This document shows positions 43,519 through 53,906 of a stretch of 64,000 nucleotides of DNA, in pieces (the first letter of the stretch is position 1; every line of letters begins with the position of its first letter). Origin of the DNA: Ostrinia nubilalis (lineage: Eukaryota > Arthropoda > Insecta > Lepidoptera > Crambidae); the NCBI RefSeq assembly GCF_963855985.1, contig NC_087107.1:6324001-6388000 (forward strand), given 5' to 3'. The position numbers and the translations under genes are program-made. A model generated the notes under the pieces. It did not search any database. It had not been told where the DNA came from and saw only the letters and a list, made by a program, of their open reading frames with translations.

Positions 43519-44959
43519 ATGTGTGGACGGACTGGTTTGTAAGTAATGTTTCTGGTATTCAGTGCAAACCAAGTTTTTTTTTAAATTCTATGTGATTTAT
43601 ATTATTATGTTTTTACAGATCCCTAAATAAAACACAAATACAATGTGCTTGTAGCTATAAACCTAAAGGTTCAAGTTCTTACATAAAACCAGACTGGCTC
43701 CCTGAACACAATGATGGCAAGGAATATACTCCTTCTTACAACATCGCTCCCACTGATGTCACTCCAGTATTAGTATCAGCCAGTAAATATAAAAATGCAA
43801 CTAAAACTTCCCGGGTACTGAAACCTATGATGTGGGGCATTATACCCCCGTGGCATAAGGTCAGCATTACTTCTAATATTGTTTAATAAGCAATGAATTA
43901 ATTAATACATAGTTAAAAAATTACAGGGCGACTATAAGACTCACAACTTAACCACAAACAACTGCAGAATAGAGACCATACAGTCTTCAAAACTTTACAG
44001 TCCAATTCTGAAAGATGGCGGTAGATGTATAATCATTGCTGAAGGTTTTTATGAATGGCAAACCACAAATAAAACTTCCAAGATAAAGCAACCTTACTAT
44101 ATCTATGCTCCACAGGAGGAAAATATTAAGGTAGTAAATTAAAATACCTAAATATAATTATTATTGTGAAGACTTAAAATTTAATTTAAAATTATTTTGT
44201 TTATCATTACAGGTCGAAGACCCTAAAACATGGAACAATGATTATAATGAAGAGAATGGTTGGATGGGGCTACGCCTTTTACACATGGCAGGGCTCTATA
44301 ATGTATGGCAAAATGAAGACAAAGTTATGTATTCATACTCTGTCATCACAATGGAATCAAACAACACATTCAATTGGTTACATCACAGAATGCCAGCTAT
44401 TTTACACAAACAAGAACAAATTGAGGTAATTATTAATTAATAATATTTAAATTGATCCACCAATCATCATTTACTCTACATTAGGTAGGTACTAAAGGTT
44501 GACTGGTAGAGATTGCTGTCACACTGTAGTAATTTCTATGGTATGACTTGATATCAATACTTTTAAAAGAATTGCCATGACCTTATAGGACCATGACTAT
44601 TGCTTAAAAATTAAAATAACAGCCAAATTATTGATATGGCGATTTTCTCAATACAATGACCAGAGTTTCGCCCAAACTAATGTATTTTAAACTCATTTCA
44701 GGCATGGTTGGATATAGATAATGTGCCAGCAGAAATAGCTCTTTCTCTTCTAAAACCTGTAACAATTTTATCCTGGCACCCAGTTTCAACTCTCGTCAAT
44801 AACTCCAAAAACAAATCTGATGACTGCAACAATAGGCTGATAGAAGAAAAGAAAGACAAACATAAACAAAAAACTCTATCTTCATGGTTCCAGAGGGCCG
44901 AAAAACGAAAGAGTGAAGAAGACAAGGCATCAGATTCTAAAATGCCAAAAAAAAATTAA
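43519..44959 (+). CDS. HMCES: Abasic site processing protein HMCES (SRAP domain)
   Basis: Shields abasic sites in single-stranded DNA at forks by forming a covalent link through its N-terminal cysteine. Exons: 43519-43538, 43619-43859, 43927-44130, 44213-44425, 44702-44959, total 311 residues. After Met removal Cys2 (MCGRTG) is the nucleophile. Other active-site parts visible are NNCRIET (98-104), EGFYEWQ with Glu126, and WLHHRMPAIL with His212, in SRAP order. The position after His212 is His where HDRMP is more usual. The C-terminus carries QKTLSSWF (282-289), a PCNA-binding PIP-box pattern, as in animal HMCES. The short first exon encoding only MCGRTG and part of Leu is supported by phase and by the need for Cys2. 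Confidence 0.93.
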
Positions 44960-46185
44960 TTGCTCCTAACTTACAACTTTTTTTGAAGACTACCCACCTC
45001 ATAGGTTAATTATTAAAAACTGTTGTTCACATGGTGGCGATCGATCTATGCCACACACAGTAAAATGTTTTGAAAAACTAAGTAAGGTTTATTCTTCGAT
45101 ACAAAAACATCAACAAAACATTATAGGTAACGTAACTGATGCAGTACCCTAAGCACGAACGAATTGTATTGAAACTCGTAGTCGTATTCACCGAGCACGT
45201 AATAAATCGTATTTCAAAACCGTAACGCACGCTGTTTTGTTTACCTACCTAATTACAAAATACAGACTCAAGGCATTAGATATTAAATCTGTATCCAAGA
45301 ATTAACTAGAAACTCACCGCCGCCATCTACTATTGTGTGGTCGCAAACTAAAATCGCTGATCTAAGCCGACAACGTAACATGAGGCGCTTGAAGCTTTGT
45401 AAATAAATTCCGACTTCTTTCTGAATCATCCGGTCATATTTCTATGGATCATCAATAGTAACTTACACCTGCGCGTGAGACACAAGCTACTCTTAAGGGC
45501 CTTGCCACACTGGCGCATTATAAGCGTTTTCGTGCGGATGCGCAACGTTTCCGCCTAGAGTTTTCTTTCGCCTCGTGTTTGCCGCGCAGCCGCGACATCT
45601 TCGCTGCCGCTCCGCTCTGAAAACGCTTGCAAACCGCCAGTGTGGCAGCACACTAATTTGCGACTCATGCACAATGCACGACCTGTGTGCATAAATTGTG
45701 TATGTATAGATAAGTAGTACGGCAGCACATCACTCTTGTTTGTTGCAAATAAAATAGCACCTATTACCATTAGGTACATGAGATACCGCATTGTTTAGGC
45801 TAATGTGCTGTTGTCTGCACTAAATATTGCATTTCAACCAGTCATGAAACATTTACAAACTTGCGTCACAGATTTGCAAAACAATGATTCGCTCAAGCAG
45901 TTTTAAAATTCAGTAAAGAAAACAAAATAAAAACTTACCGCCGCGGTATTGTTTTACGTATGGTTTTACGACTTTATATTATAACTCTTCCAGCAATCAT
46001 TACTAATCTGAATACTTTACAATTCTTTTAGAAGGTCCTGCACATACCGTTTTTTTTTACATCCTAATTTCATTTCTTGCCTTGTCAGTGTCACACTCTT
46101 TTCCTTCATGCATGGTTTCCCATGGTGTATTTATTAGGCTAACATAATTAAACATTCACAAATAACAGGCAGTAAACATAAATGA
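44960..46185. other. Intergenic, one small MITE
   Basis: Apart from the MITE at 45503-45647 I see no gene. The next gene is on the minus strand with AATAAA at 46186-46191. Confidence 0.6.
45503..45647. mobile_element. 145-bp MITE
   Basis: Inverted ends TGCCACACTGGCG and complement, with further inner symmetry around AAGCGTTTTC/GAAAACGCTT. Confidence 0.7.
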
Positions 46186-46244
46186 TTTATTGTTCCCTTT
46201 TACATAACGAAAACAAAACTTGCATTATAACAATTTAGTGGTGT

Positions 46245-48092
46245 TCACAAATTATCAATCCTAAATTGCTTGAAATCAGCTTCACATCTTATCATTTTAT
46301 GATTCTCAAGGAAGTCTGATACAAAACTGTGAACTTCATATTCGTCTGCAATAAAAATTGATAATATGAATAAGATGGAACTGTGAAGGCAGCATCTACA
46401 AGTTGATGCAAATATAAATAACAGAATACATAACAGCATTTCAAAGTACTAAAAAGCAACTTACGAGGGTATTTACTGCACTGATATATCAGCCGTATAA
46501 GATGCTTAGCTACTGCTTTAAACAGTGCTCTGCCTCTAATCCGTCCTTTGATGTAAAATGGTGTGAGAAGTTTTATGACCCAAGGCGCAATACGCTCTTT
46601 GCAGCTGATAACAAATTCAGGCGTTTCTTCCAGAGGTGACATGATACCTTCATCATCACTATCATCACCAAACAACTCGGTAAACATTTCTTTTATCTGA
46701 AATTAAAATTTGTAATAATTAGAAAGTGCCAGTAAATAATATAATAATGATTGTGATCATATTTACCCGAGCAAGCTTTTTTCTGTTCTTATCCCCTATT
46801 TCATCTAACAATTCATACAGCTTTAATTTGAGAAAATATTCCTCACAAATCCACTTACTAGAGTTTCTTTTTTTTATTTTTGGGTTTTCTTCTGGTTTTT
46901 CTTGTGGAATATTATTGTCATTGGTATTGACCAAAAGACCAACAAGAGAAGATACTCTTTCATCTAATGACTTGATCTGTGCTGCATGATTTTCTATCAC
47001 TGATTCTGGGATTGATGCAGAATTTGGTTCAGTACTTTTTTTGGCTCCATCTTCATGTACTATAGTTTCATATGCATCACACAGTCCACCTTCAAAAATA
47101 TCATCTTCCTGTGAATCACCTTGGAACAGCTTTTCCATCTGTTGCATTAAATCATCTGAATCCTGTGATTCAATGGACATTCTTGTGCTTTGATTCATTG
47201 ATAACATATTTGGTTTAGTGAGCATAACTGGCATGCCTTGAGTTTGAAGTGTTTGATCACTAATGAGATTTTTTTCTTTAGCCATTTGTGGACTATCTAC
47301 GTGCAGGTTCTCTATTACTGGTATAGTGTATACGGGTTGATTGGTGTTCTGGTATTCTGCAGCTGTTCCATTATTTAGCTTATCAATATGGTTGCCCACG
47401 GGAGACATGGGTACTTTACGGCGTTTCTTCTGTGAGTTACAGGCACATTGACACATACAGTCATTGACATTAATTGGCTCAGTTTGTGTTTTTTTATCAT
47501 TTCCAGGAGGTGTGCGGAGATATTCAAATAATTTTCTGTGTAATTTACCATTCTTTGTATCACTTTTTAATTCTTTGATCTACAAATCGAATTACATATT
47601 AAAGTTCAAAAGCTAGAAGACAATACATTGCAAGCATCAATCAATGTGTAATAATGGAAAGTTATAACTTTACAAATTGTATGCTAATACTTACAACTGC
47701 AACAATACTTTTTCTATACAGTTGCACAACCATGCATGTCTGTGCAGCATTCATTTCTATAGATTTCGCGCACCTCCAGATAGCGCTTGGCAAATAAATA
47801 TTCTTATTGAGGAGTTTTTGGTTCTGTTCATAGTTGACAGAAAGTAACTTTATCACATATTCAAAATAATGTTTACGAACCTAAAATGAGCATATAAAAT
47901 TAAATGTAAGATTAAGGTACGTGTAAGTTGTGAAATTATTTTGGAGATAAACCTTACTTTGGATATTAAAAGATGCGGTTCAGCTTCAAAGGCCGGCAAA
48001 GACATTACAGTATCGTCATAATCACATAACATTTTATCTAATAAATGGTCTGTATCACCCAATTCCATCTCTCTATCGAGAAATGAATTCAT
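46245..48092 (-). CDS. Uncharacterised protein, C-terminus loosely like an SRI domain
   Basis: Five exons on the minus strand: 48092-47958, 47880-47695, 47579-46767, 46696-46465, 46345-46245. Phases agree and give 488 residues. I do not recognise the protein. The N-terminal part (about 46-115) looks helical. A CxCxC-like cluster (CMCQCACNSQKKRRK, about 145-160) next to basic residues may be a nuclear signal. A long polar region follows, then a short coiled segment (IENHAAQIKSLDERVSSLVG). The C-terminus (EFVISCKERIAPWVIKLLTP, then RIRGRALFKAVAKHLIRLIY and VSDFLENH) has the spacing of a three-helix SRI-type module that binds the RNA polymerase II tail, but this is only a resemblance. A polyadenylation signal lies 54 nt past the stop. 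Confidence 0.7.
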
Positions 48093-48359
48093 TTTGTCAG
48101 AATCAATCTCAATACATTAATTAAATAAATTCACATAAATCTATTTTAAATTCTAGGATAAACCGAACAAACTCAAAGAAAATAAATAATACTTTGCGAC
48201 CACAGACCGTACTGCAACCGTACTGTCATGTTGACTGACAGTGTTGACAGTTGACACCGACAACTTAATAAGATCTGTAAAAAAAAGTGCTTAGAACAAA
48301 GAGTTATCATCATTAGTATTTGGAATAAAAAAAGGATCATCAAACCCTCAAGGGAACAT
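48093..48359. promoter_or_regulatory. Upstream region of the 488-residue gene
   Basis: Short AT-rich stretch between the gene start and a long inverted-repeat element. It includes CAACCGTACTGTCATG near 48218. No distinct promoter motif identified. Confidence 0.35.
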
Positions 48360-50115
48360 AATGAGGATCAGTACTGTTGTAGAAAATGCAATAAAACTAG
48401 TATCTACGTTAATCTTTAAGACATAAGAAAGATATATCTTTTTGAATTATCCAAATCGGACCATTACTTACGAAGATATTAAGTAATAAACATAGGCCGT
48501 TTTTGCCGCTAAAAGTCAACGTACGCAGGGCCGCGTGACGTCACTATATCCGAATCGAGCGCAGCCGGCGTACTATTGGGATGGAAAATATTTTTTTCCA
48601 GCTAAACTATCAGTTTTAGAAAAAAACTTTTAATAACATTTATTCATCAAAATAAAGTAACCTATCGACCAGTAATTTTTAAAAATAAAAATTGTGAAAA
48701 ATAAGCATCGCTATGTCCAAAAACCACATTTTCATAGGATTCGATGCAGTGCGGAGACGCGGTTGGGGTGAGTGTAACTTAATGATTGTTTGTATTGAAC
48801 ATAATAATACATAATATGATGCTAATACCCAGTTTCTGGCCTGGGGGGAGGGGCAAGCCTTACCCAGCTTCTGGCCTTGGTGGGAGGGGGGGAGAGGCAA
48901 GTCATACCCAGTTTCTGGCCTGGGGGGGGGGGGGGGGGCAAGCCTTACCCAGCTTCTGGCATTGGTGGGAGGGGGGAGAGGCAAGTCATACCCAGTTTCT
49001 GGCATGGGGGGGTAAGTCATACCCAGCTTCTGGCCGAGGGGGAGTCATACCTAGCTTATGCTTATGGGCTGGGGGGAGGGGCTAGCCTTACCCAGCTTCT
49101 GGCCTGGGGGGAGGGGGTGGGGGTCAAGTCATACCCAGTTTCTGGCATTTCTGGCATGGGGGGGGGGGGGTCATACCCAGCTTCTGGCCGAAGGGGAGTC
49201 ATATCCAGCTTATGCTTATGTCCTGGGGGGAGGGGCAAGCCTTACCCAGCTTCTGGCCTGGGGGGAGGGGGAGGGGTCAAGTCATACCCAGATTCGGGCC
49301 TGGGGGGGGGGGGGTAAAACATACCCAACTTCTGGCCGAGGGGGAAGTCATGCCCAGCTTATGACCTGCGGAGAGGAGGGGGGAGGGGGAGTCATACCCA
49401 GCTTCTAGGCTAAGATTAAATAGATTTCCAGGAGGGAGCAGCTGTCCTTTCCTGCAGCAGCTGGCCCGCCCATGGGAACGGCGAATAGATAGGTAGGTAC
49501 GTAGGTTTAACTCAGAAAAACTAAATAACAGGTAGGTATTGCGTGTACATTGAAATGATCTTCATAGCAATGTCTTGTAGCCTAGGCAGAGTGTATCTGC
49601 CTCAGCTATACCTTATTGTTAGAAGTAAATAAATTAATACTTATACAATTTTATATTTTACTTGGACGAAGATATGACTCTAACAACACTTATGAACACT
49701 TCATTTGAATAAATCGCCAAATATACCACCGCGGAGACCCCAATCGCGTCTCTGCGTTCCATTGAATCATATGAGCGTATGGATTTTTGCGTTATATTTC
49801 ACAATTTCTATTTTTTTAAATTACCTATCGATAGCTTACTTTATTCTGATGAATAAATGTCATTACAAGTTTTTCTCTAAAACTGATAGTTTGGCTAGAA
49901 AAAAATATTTTCTATCCACGCAGTACGCCGGCAGCGTTCGGATCGGATATAATGACGTCATCGGTCCCGCACCGGGCGGTCAGTGAACTTTTTTAGTAAT
50001 TTGGCCATAACTTCGTCAATTTTTGTCGTAGAACAAAAATTTTTGGACTGTGTATTAAGGATTTCTTAGCCCTATAAATCTGCGTTCACAGCTAAAAATC
50101 GAAATGATCCTCATT
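48360..50115. mobile_element. Long inverted-repeat element enclosing a G-rich minisatellite
   Basis: Left arm 48360-48770 and right arm about 49738-50115 are inverted and similar throughout. Shared words include AAACTATCAGTTTTAGA, ATGACGTCA-like/GTGACGTCA and ACATTTATTCATCA. The edge word is ATGAGGATCA. The centre contains the tandem array 48838-49400. No transposase frame. Confidence 0.75.
48838..49400 (+). repeat. G-rich minisatellite, variable units
   Basis: Units built from CATACCCAGCTTCTGGCC followed by G runs of 5 to 17. Unit length varies from about 25 to 60 bp. More than a dozen units are present. G runs are on the plus strand. Open frames on both strands arise from the repeat and are not genes. 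Confidence 0.9.
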
Positions 50116-50353
50116 CAAGCAATGACTTTGTATTTTTTTATAAATGCTTGCCGCGCTCCCGTCTTAAACTGTTTTTGTCACTACATACATATTCTCACGA
50201 CTCACTCAGTGAGAATTTCCACTGTATTCCATTAATACATCAGACTTTCAGCGCAACCTTTACTTTTGTTTCTCTCTAAAGCTTATAACATCTTTGCTAA
50301 ACTAAAGTCCTTATAAATCTGTGGTAAAAAAAAGTAATGTATCCAAAGCCGTA

Positions 50354-50693
50354 TATAGTTCCAAAATACTGGACTGTCCTGTCGATGACATTGACAGTGG
50401 GGCGCCACCGACAATACCGGATCGCTGGTTCAGTTTTGTGCCATATTGGAAACCATATAGTTGAACGATGGTAGCGCCCCCCTGTCATTGAGTTTGGTGG
50501 GACAGTTCAGCGTGGGTCATCTATAGTTCCAAAATACTGAACTGTCCTATGCATGACATTGACAGTGGGGCGCCACCGTCATTACCGGATCGCTGGTTCC
50601 GATTTTTGCCATGTTGGAAACCATATAATTGAACGACGGTAGCGCCCCCCTGTCATTGAGTTTGGCGGGACAGTTCAGCGTGGGTCATCTATA
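50354..50693 (+). mobile_element. Two 172-bp MITEs joined head to tail
   Basis: Units 50354-50525 and 50522-50693 share a central TATA. Both match the inverted copy at 17472-17643. Ends are TATAGTTCCAAAATACT and GTGGGTCATCTATA. Confidence 0.8.
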
Positions 50694-51935
50694 AAACTTC
50701 TATGAAAAAAAAGCTGTCTGTCATTTGGTCTGTCTGTCACCATGAAGCTAAAGATAAAAATGGAGGGCAGAGTTGGAACAAAAACTTGAGTCAAATACCT
50801 ACTTATATCTATCTCGCTCTCTGCGGCCCTACCTCTCTTTTTAGTGTGAACTGTAGTATTGCTATCTTCTGATTTAAATCTCCTTGTAAATTCTTCGAAA
50901 TAGCCAATTCACTAACCAAATCAGAAGTTAAACAAATAAATAATAATTAATATTTGAAACTAAGATTACCTAGTTAAATAAAAAATCACAAAATTGTCGG
51001 CCATTTAGGCTTAATGTGTTGGCGAATCAGGGAATTACAATCCCAATTCCTGGGTAATCGGTACCATGTGGCAACATCGGCCCAATCCGGCCCATCATGG
51101 CGGTTGTTTACTATTTTGTTTATTAAGCAGTTAATTTCGTTTGAGATTGTTTACAGGAAATAATAGAATAGAATAGAATAGAATAGAATAGAATAATTTT
51201 TATTTGAAAGAAAGACATACAAGCAGGAAAAACATACATACACAATGAAGGAGATACACAAATTAATGTACAGATAGCTGCTTGAGCCCCTCTGACAAAA
51301 AGGCACCCGCTCAGCATACATCAAGACCGCGCCAAGGCTTGTCTCGAAACTGATTTTCAGCGGGGGCCCTCTGTTGTCAGCAGGGGGGCATAATCATTGT
51401 TTTATCACAAGAATTGGTGCAAAATTTTGTAGTGCGTGGTTGCGGTAGTACGTGCTGTCCTGGAAGTGACATAAGATTCCACGCGTAAGTGTTTATTTCG
51501 TGATTTCCGACATTGGATCATTGTAAACATTTTTCACATTTTTTACAGTAATTTCTTCCTAAAACGTTTTACCAGTTATTACACTTATCATTTTAATGAT
51601 ACCTATGTCAAGAAATAAAGATTTTACATTGGTTTCATTGAATTTGAGCAATTTTATATTTTTTGTTTATTTAGAAAGAGCGAGTCTGCCCACAGAGAGC
51701 GAGATAGTGATACTTAGTTTGTGCTTCAAGTAGGTATTCGGAGTGTGGCCTCCATTTTTATCTGTAGCTTCATGTCTGTCACACAGATATAGTATCTGTG
51801 GTCTGTCACTCTGTCACTGTCAAATCCGGCGCGCTGGGCCGGGTGTGTTATTTTTCTCTGATAAAATTTTGTTTGTTGGAGTACGAGCAGGTATTCATCA
51901 AAACTATAGCTGTTTCAGAAAAAAAACACTAAATT
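50694..51935. other. Intergenic upstream of SARNP, with a microsatellite
   Basis: A (GAATA)n-type run lies at 51164-51194 and is followed by a sequence resembling a retroelement tail. The rest shows no gene. The SARNP promoter and any 5' untranslated exon must lie in the last few hundred bases. Confidence 0.5.
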
Positions 51936-52736
51936 ATGGCAGATTCCACAGTTACCGATGTATCTAAGATGAAGGTAGTAGACTTAAGGAAGGAATTAAA
52001 ATCCCGAGGTTTGTCGTATGCTGGTGATAAATCGGAACTAGTCGCAAGGCTCCAAGCAGCAATGTCTCAAGATGATCACGGCGACATTAACCTTGATTCA
52101 GATGAAATAGATTCGGACGGTGTACTAGAGGATGAAGATGATAAAAGCCAGACTGATATTCTGGATGACTCTGCAGTTGACACCATAAATGAAGAACTTG
52201 CATTAGCTGACAACCCACCACCCGTTAAATCGGCTCCCGAAACAAAGCACAGGGTTTTGAAAAGAAAGATAACTTTGTCAGAGACTGATAAAGACAAGTC
52301 CGCAGACAAGGATTCAGGGTCAAAGAAAATTGTGCTAAATCGGTCAACATCAACTCAGCCAAAACCAGTTGTAGAAGAACCGACACAAAACAAGCCTCTG
52401 GACGACAATAAACCTTCTGAAAGTAACAAAATCCGCATAACAGCTGAAATTGACCCTAAAACAAGATTAGAAATGAGAGCAAAGAGATTTGGCTTGCCAG
52501 TCAAAATGAGTGAAGCTGAAAGAAAGGAAGCCAGAAAACAAAGATTTGGTCAAGGGACTGGCACTGCTACTACTGGAGTGTTAAGTACAGGGACCACAGG
52601 ATCTTTATCAGAGAATATAGACAAACTGAAGAAAAGAGCAGAGAGATTTGGACAGTCTGTATCTAAAATAATGACAGATATAGAGAACAAAGAAAGGCTT
52701 GAAAAGCGCAAAGAAAAATTTGGGAAAGTTAAATAG
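51936..52736 (+). CDS. SARNP: SAP domain-containing ribonucleoprotein (SARNP/Tho1)
   Basis: Nuclear RNA-binding protein of the TREX mRNA export pathway, which works with the helicase UAP56. A single open frame of 266 residues. The SAP domain is at about residues 10-45 (MKVVDLRKELKSRGLSYAGD). An acidic stretch follows (60-90). The C-terminal half holds the Tho1-like repeated helices: MRAKRFGLPV, RKQRFGQG, KKRAERFG and KRKEKFGKVK, each centred on a basic-RFG pattern. No intron interrupts the coding region, unlike neighbours. AATAAA lies at 52889-52894. The gene converges with SAMTOR, leaving 198 bp between stop codons. Confidence 0.93.
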   Translation: MADSTVTDVSKMKVVDLRKELKSRGLSYAGDKSELVARLQAAMSQDDHGDINLDSDEIDSDGVLEDEDDKSQTDILDDSAVDTINEELALADNPPPVKSAPETKHRVLKRKITLSETDKDKSADKDSGSKKIVLNRSTSTQPKPVVEEPTQNKPLDDNKPSESNKIRITAEIDPKTRLEMRAKRFGLPVKMSEAERKEARKQRFGQGTGTATTGVLSTGTTGSLSENIDKLKKRAERFGQSVSKIMTDIENKERLEKRKEKFGKVK

Positions 52737-52888
52737 ATTTGACTGAGGGATATACCTATGTGAGTTTGAATTAAATAGATTCTAACATTGTTAGTTGTAA
52801 CTTGACAGTAAGCATACTGTATTAAATAATTGTTCATTACTTGGTTTTCCATTTTTTCATGTCTTCATGTACTTATAAAATGCATTTG

Positions 52889-52928
52889 AATAAAAAAAAA
52901 TTTGGAATTTATGAAGATTAATTTTATT
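52889..52928. terminator. Facing polyadenylation signals of SARNP and SAMTOR
   Basis: AATAAA on plus at 52889-52894 for SARNP, and AATAAA on minus at 52923-52928 for SAMTOR, 28 bp apart. The two transcripts should end within each other's 3' region. Confidence 0.7.
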
Positions 52929-52934
52929 AAATAG

Positions 52935-53906
52935 TCAACCAAAACAAAAAGGTAATTCTTGAAAGTCTTTAATGTCACTTTGTACTCCTTTATCCAGTAA
53001 TGACTCATCAGGATCTTCATTAAAGTCTTGTGGTATGTTAATTGCATATTCCATACCAAGTTCCTTATGTATTGTCGCCCACCTTATAGCAACATCTTTG
53101 TGCAGTGTCTTTCTAAATGCCATGCAATGCATGTGCTTAAATTTTTCATATTTGATTCTCATAAAACCAATACATGCTAAAGTATATCTCCAGCATTTCA
53201 TAAGTTTGGAATTAGCTCCAACATGTTTTGAATCTGGGGTATTTATAATCAGCAACCCACCAGGTTTCAGAAGACTGTATGCCTTTTGACATGCTAATAT
53301 TCTTAAATTTGAATCTGGTATGTATTCTAATAAATAGCAAAAGGCTGCAACTTCAAATGAGGATGAACGCATTTGTTTAACCTCACAATTATTAATAATG
53401 GTCTCTGCACCAACTAATACATTAAGAAAATCACACTGCAATACACTGTTGTTAGCAGGGCATAAGTCAATAGCAAATACATTTAAATATTCATACACTT
53501 TAAAAGGATTGTAACAACTCCCAACATCTAGGAAATGAACAGGATTTGAAAAGTGCTCATCTTCATCTTGAACTAAATTAATTTTTTCTGCTATATTTCT
53601 TTCTTTTGCTTTGAATCTCATGTACTGTTTGTTCAAAAAGTAATCTAAACAAAAATCTGCAGTCCACTGAATTCGCGAGGTTGCTCCACTGGTATCACTG
53701 GCGCAATTCGTCGTCCAATGAGTAGTTGCTAATTTCTCCATACAATGAGCATACGTCTCTAAAACATCTTTATTTGCACAGTGGTCCAGCCATGCTCTGT
53801 CTGAACCATTCTTTGCAGACGCTTTTCTGAGTGTAGAATGAACGTTTTTCAGATAGCTTGCTAGTTCCTTATGCTCTTCACTAGCCATTGTGGACGATAG
53901 GACCAT
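52935..53906 (-). CDS. BMT2: S-adenosylmethionine sensor SAMTOR / BMT2 homologue
   Basis: SAMTOR binds S-adenosylmethionine and, when methionine is low, restrains mTORC1 through GATOR1 and KICSTOR. A single open frame of 323 residues. It has a class I methyltransferase fold. HFLDVGSCYNPFKVYEYL (about 122-139) is the glycine-poor SAM-binding loop typical of this family, and VFAIDLCPANNSVLQCDFLN follows as motif II. LLKPGGLLIINTPDS is the later strand. ATSRIQWTADFCLDYFL (about 79-95) is the conserved N-terminal lead-in. A second Met at residue 7 (MASEEH) is an equally good start. AATAAA on the minus strand (52923-52928) begins six bases after the stop, so the 3' untranslated region is very short. 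Confidence 0.92.
   Translation of the reverse strand: MVLSSTMASEEHKELASYLKNVHSTLRKASAKNGSDRAWLDHCANKDVLETYAHCMEKLATTHWTTNCASDTSGATSRIQWTADFCLDYFLNKQYMRFKAKERNIAEKINLVQDEDEHFSNPVHFLDVGSCYNPFKVYEYLNVFAIDLCPANNSVLQCDFLNVLVGAETIINNCEVKQMRSSSFEVAAFCYLLEYIPDSNLRILACQKAYSLLKPGGLLIINTPDSKHVGANSKLMKCWRYTLACIGFMRIKYEKFKHMHCMAFRKTLHKDVAIRWATIHKELGMEYAINIPQDFNEDPDESLLDKGVQSDIKDFQELPFCFG

Noticed and set aside
48838..49400. Possible CRISPR-like array
   Set aside because: The spacers are G runs and the units vary in length. The context is an insect genome, so it is a minisatellite.
48679..49408. Open frames of 100-146 residues, Gly/Trp-rich
   Set aside because: They are translations of the G-rich minisatellite in several frames, with no start context or domain.
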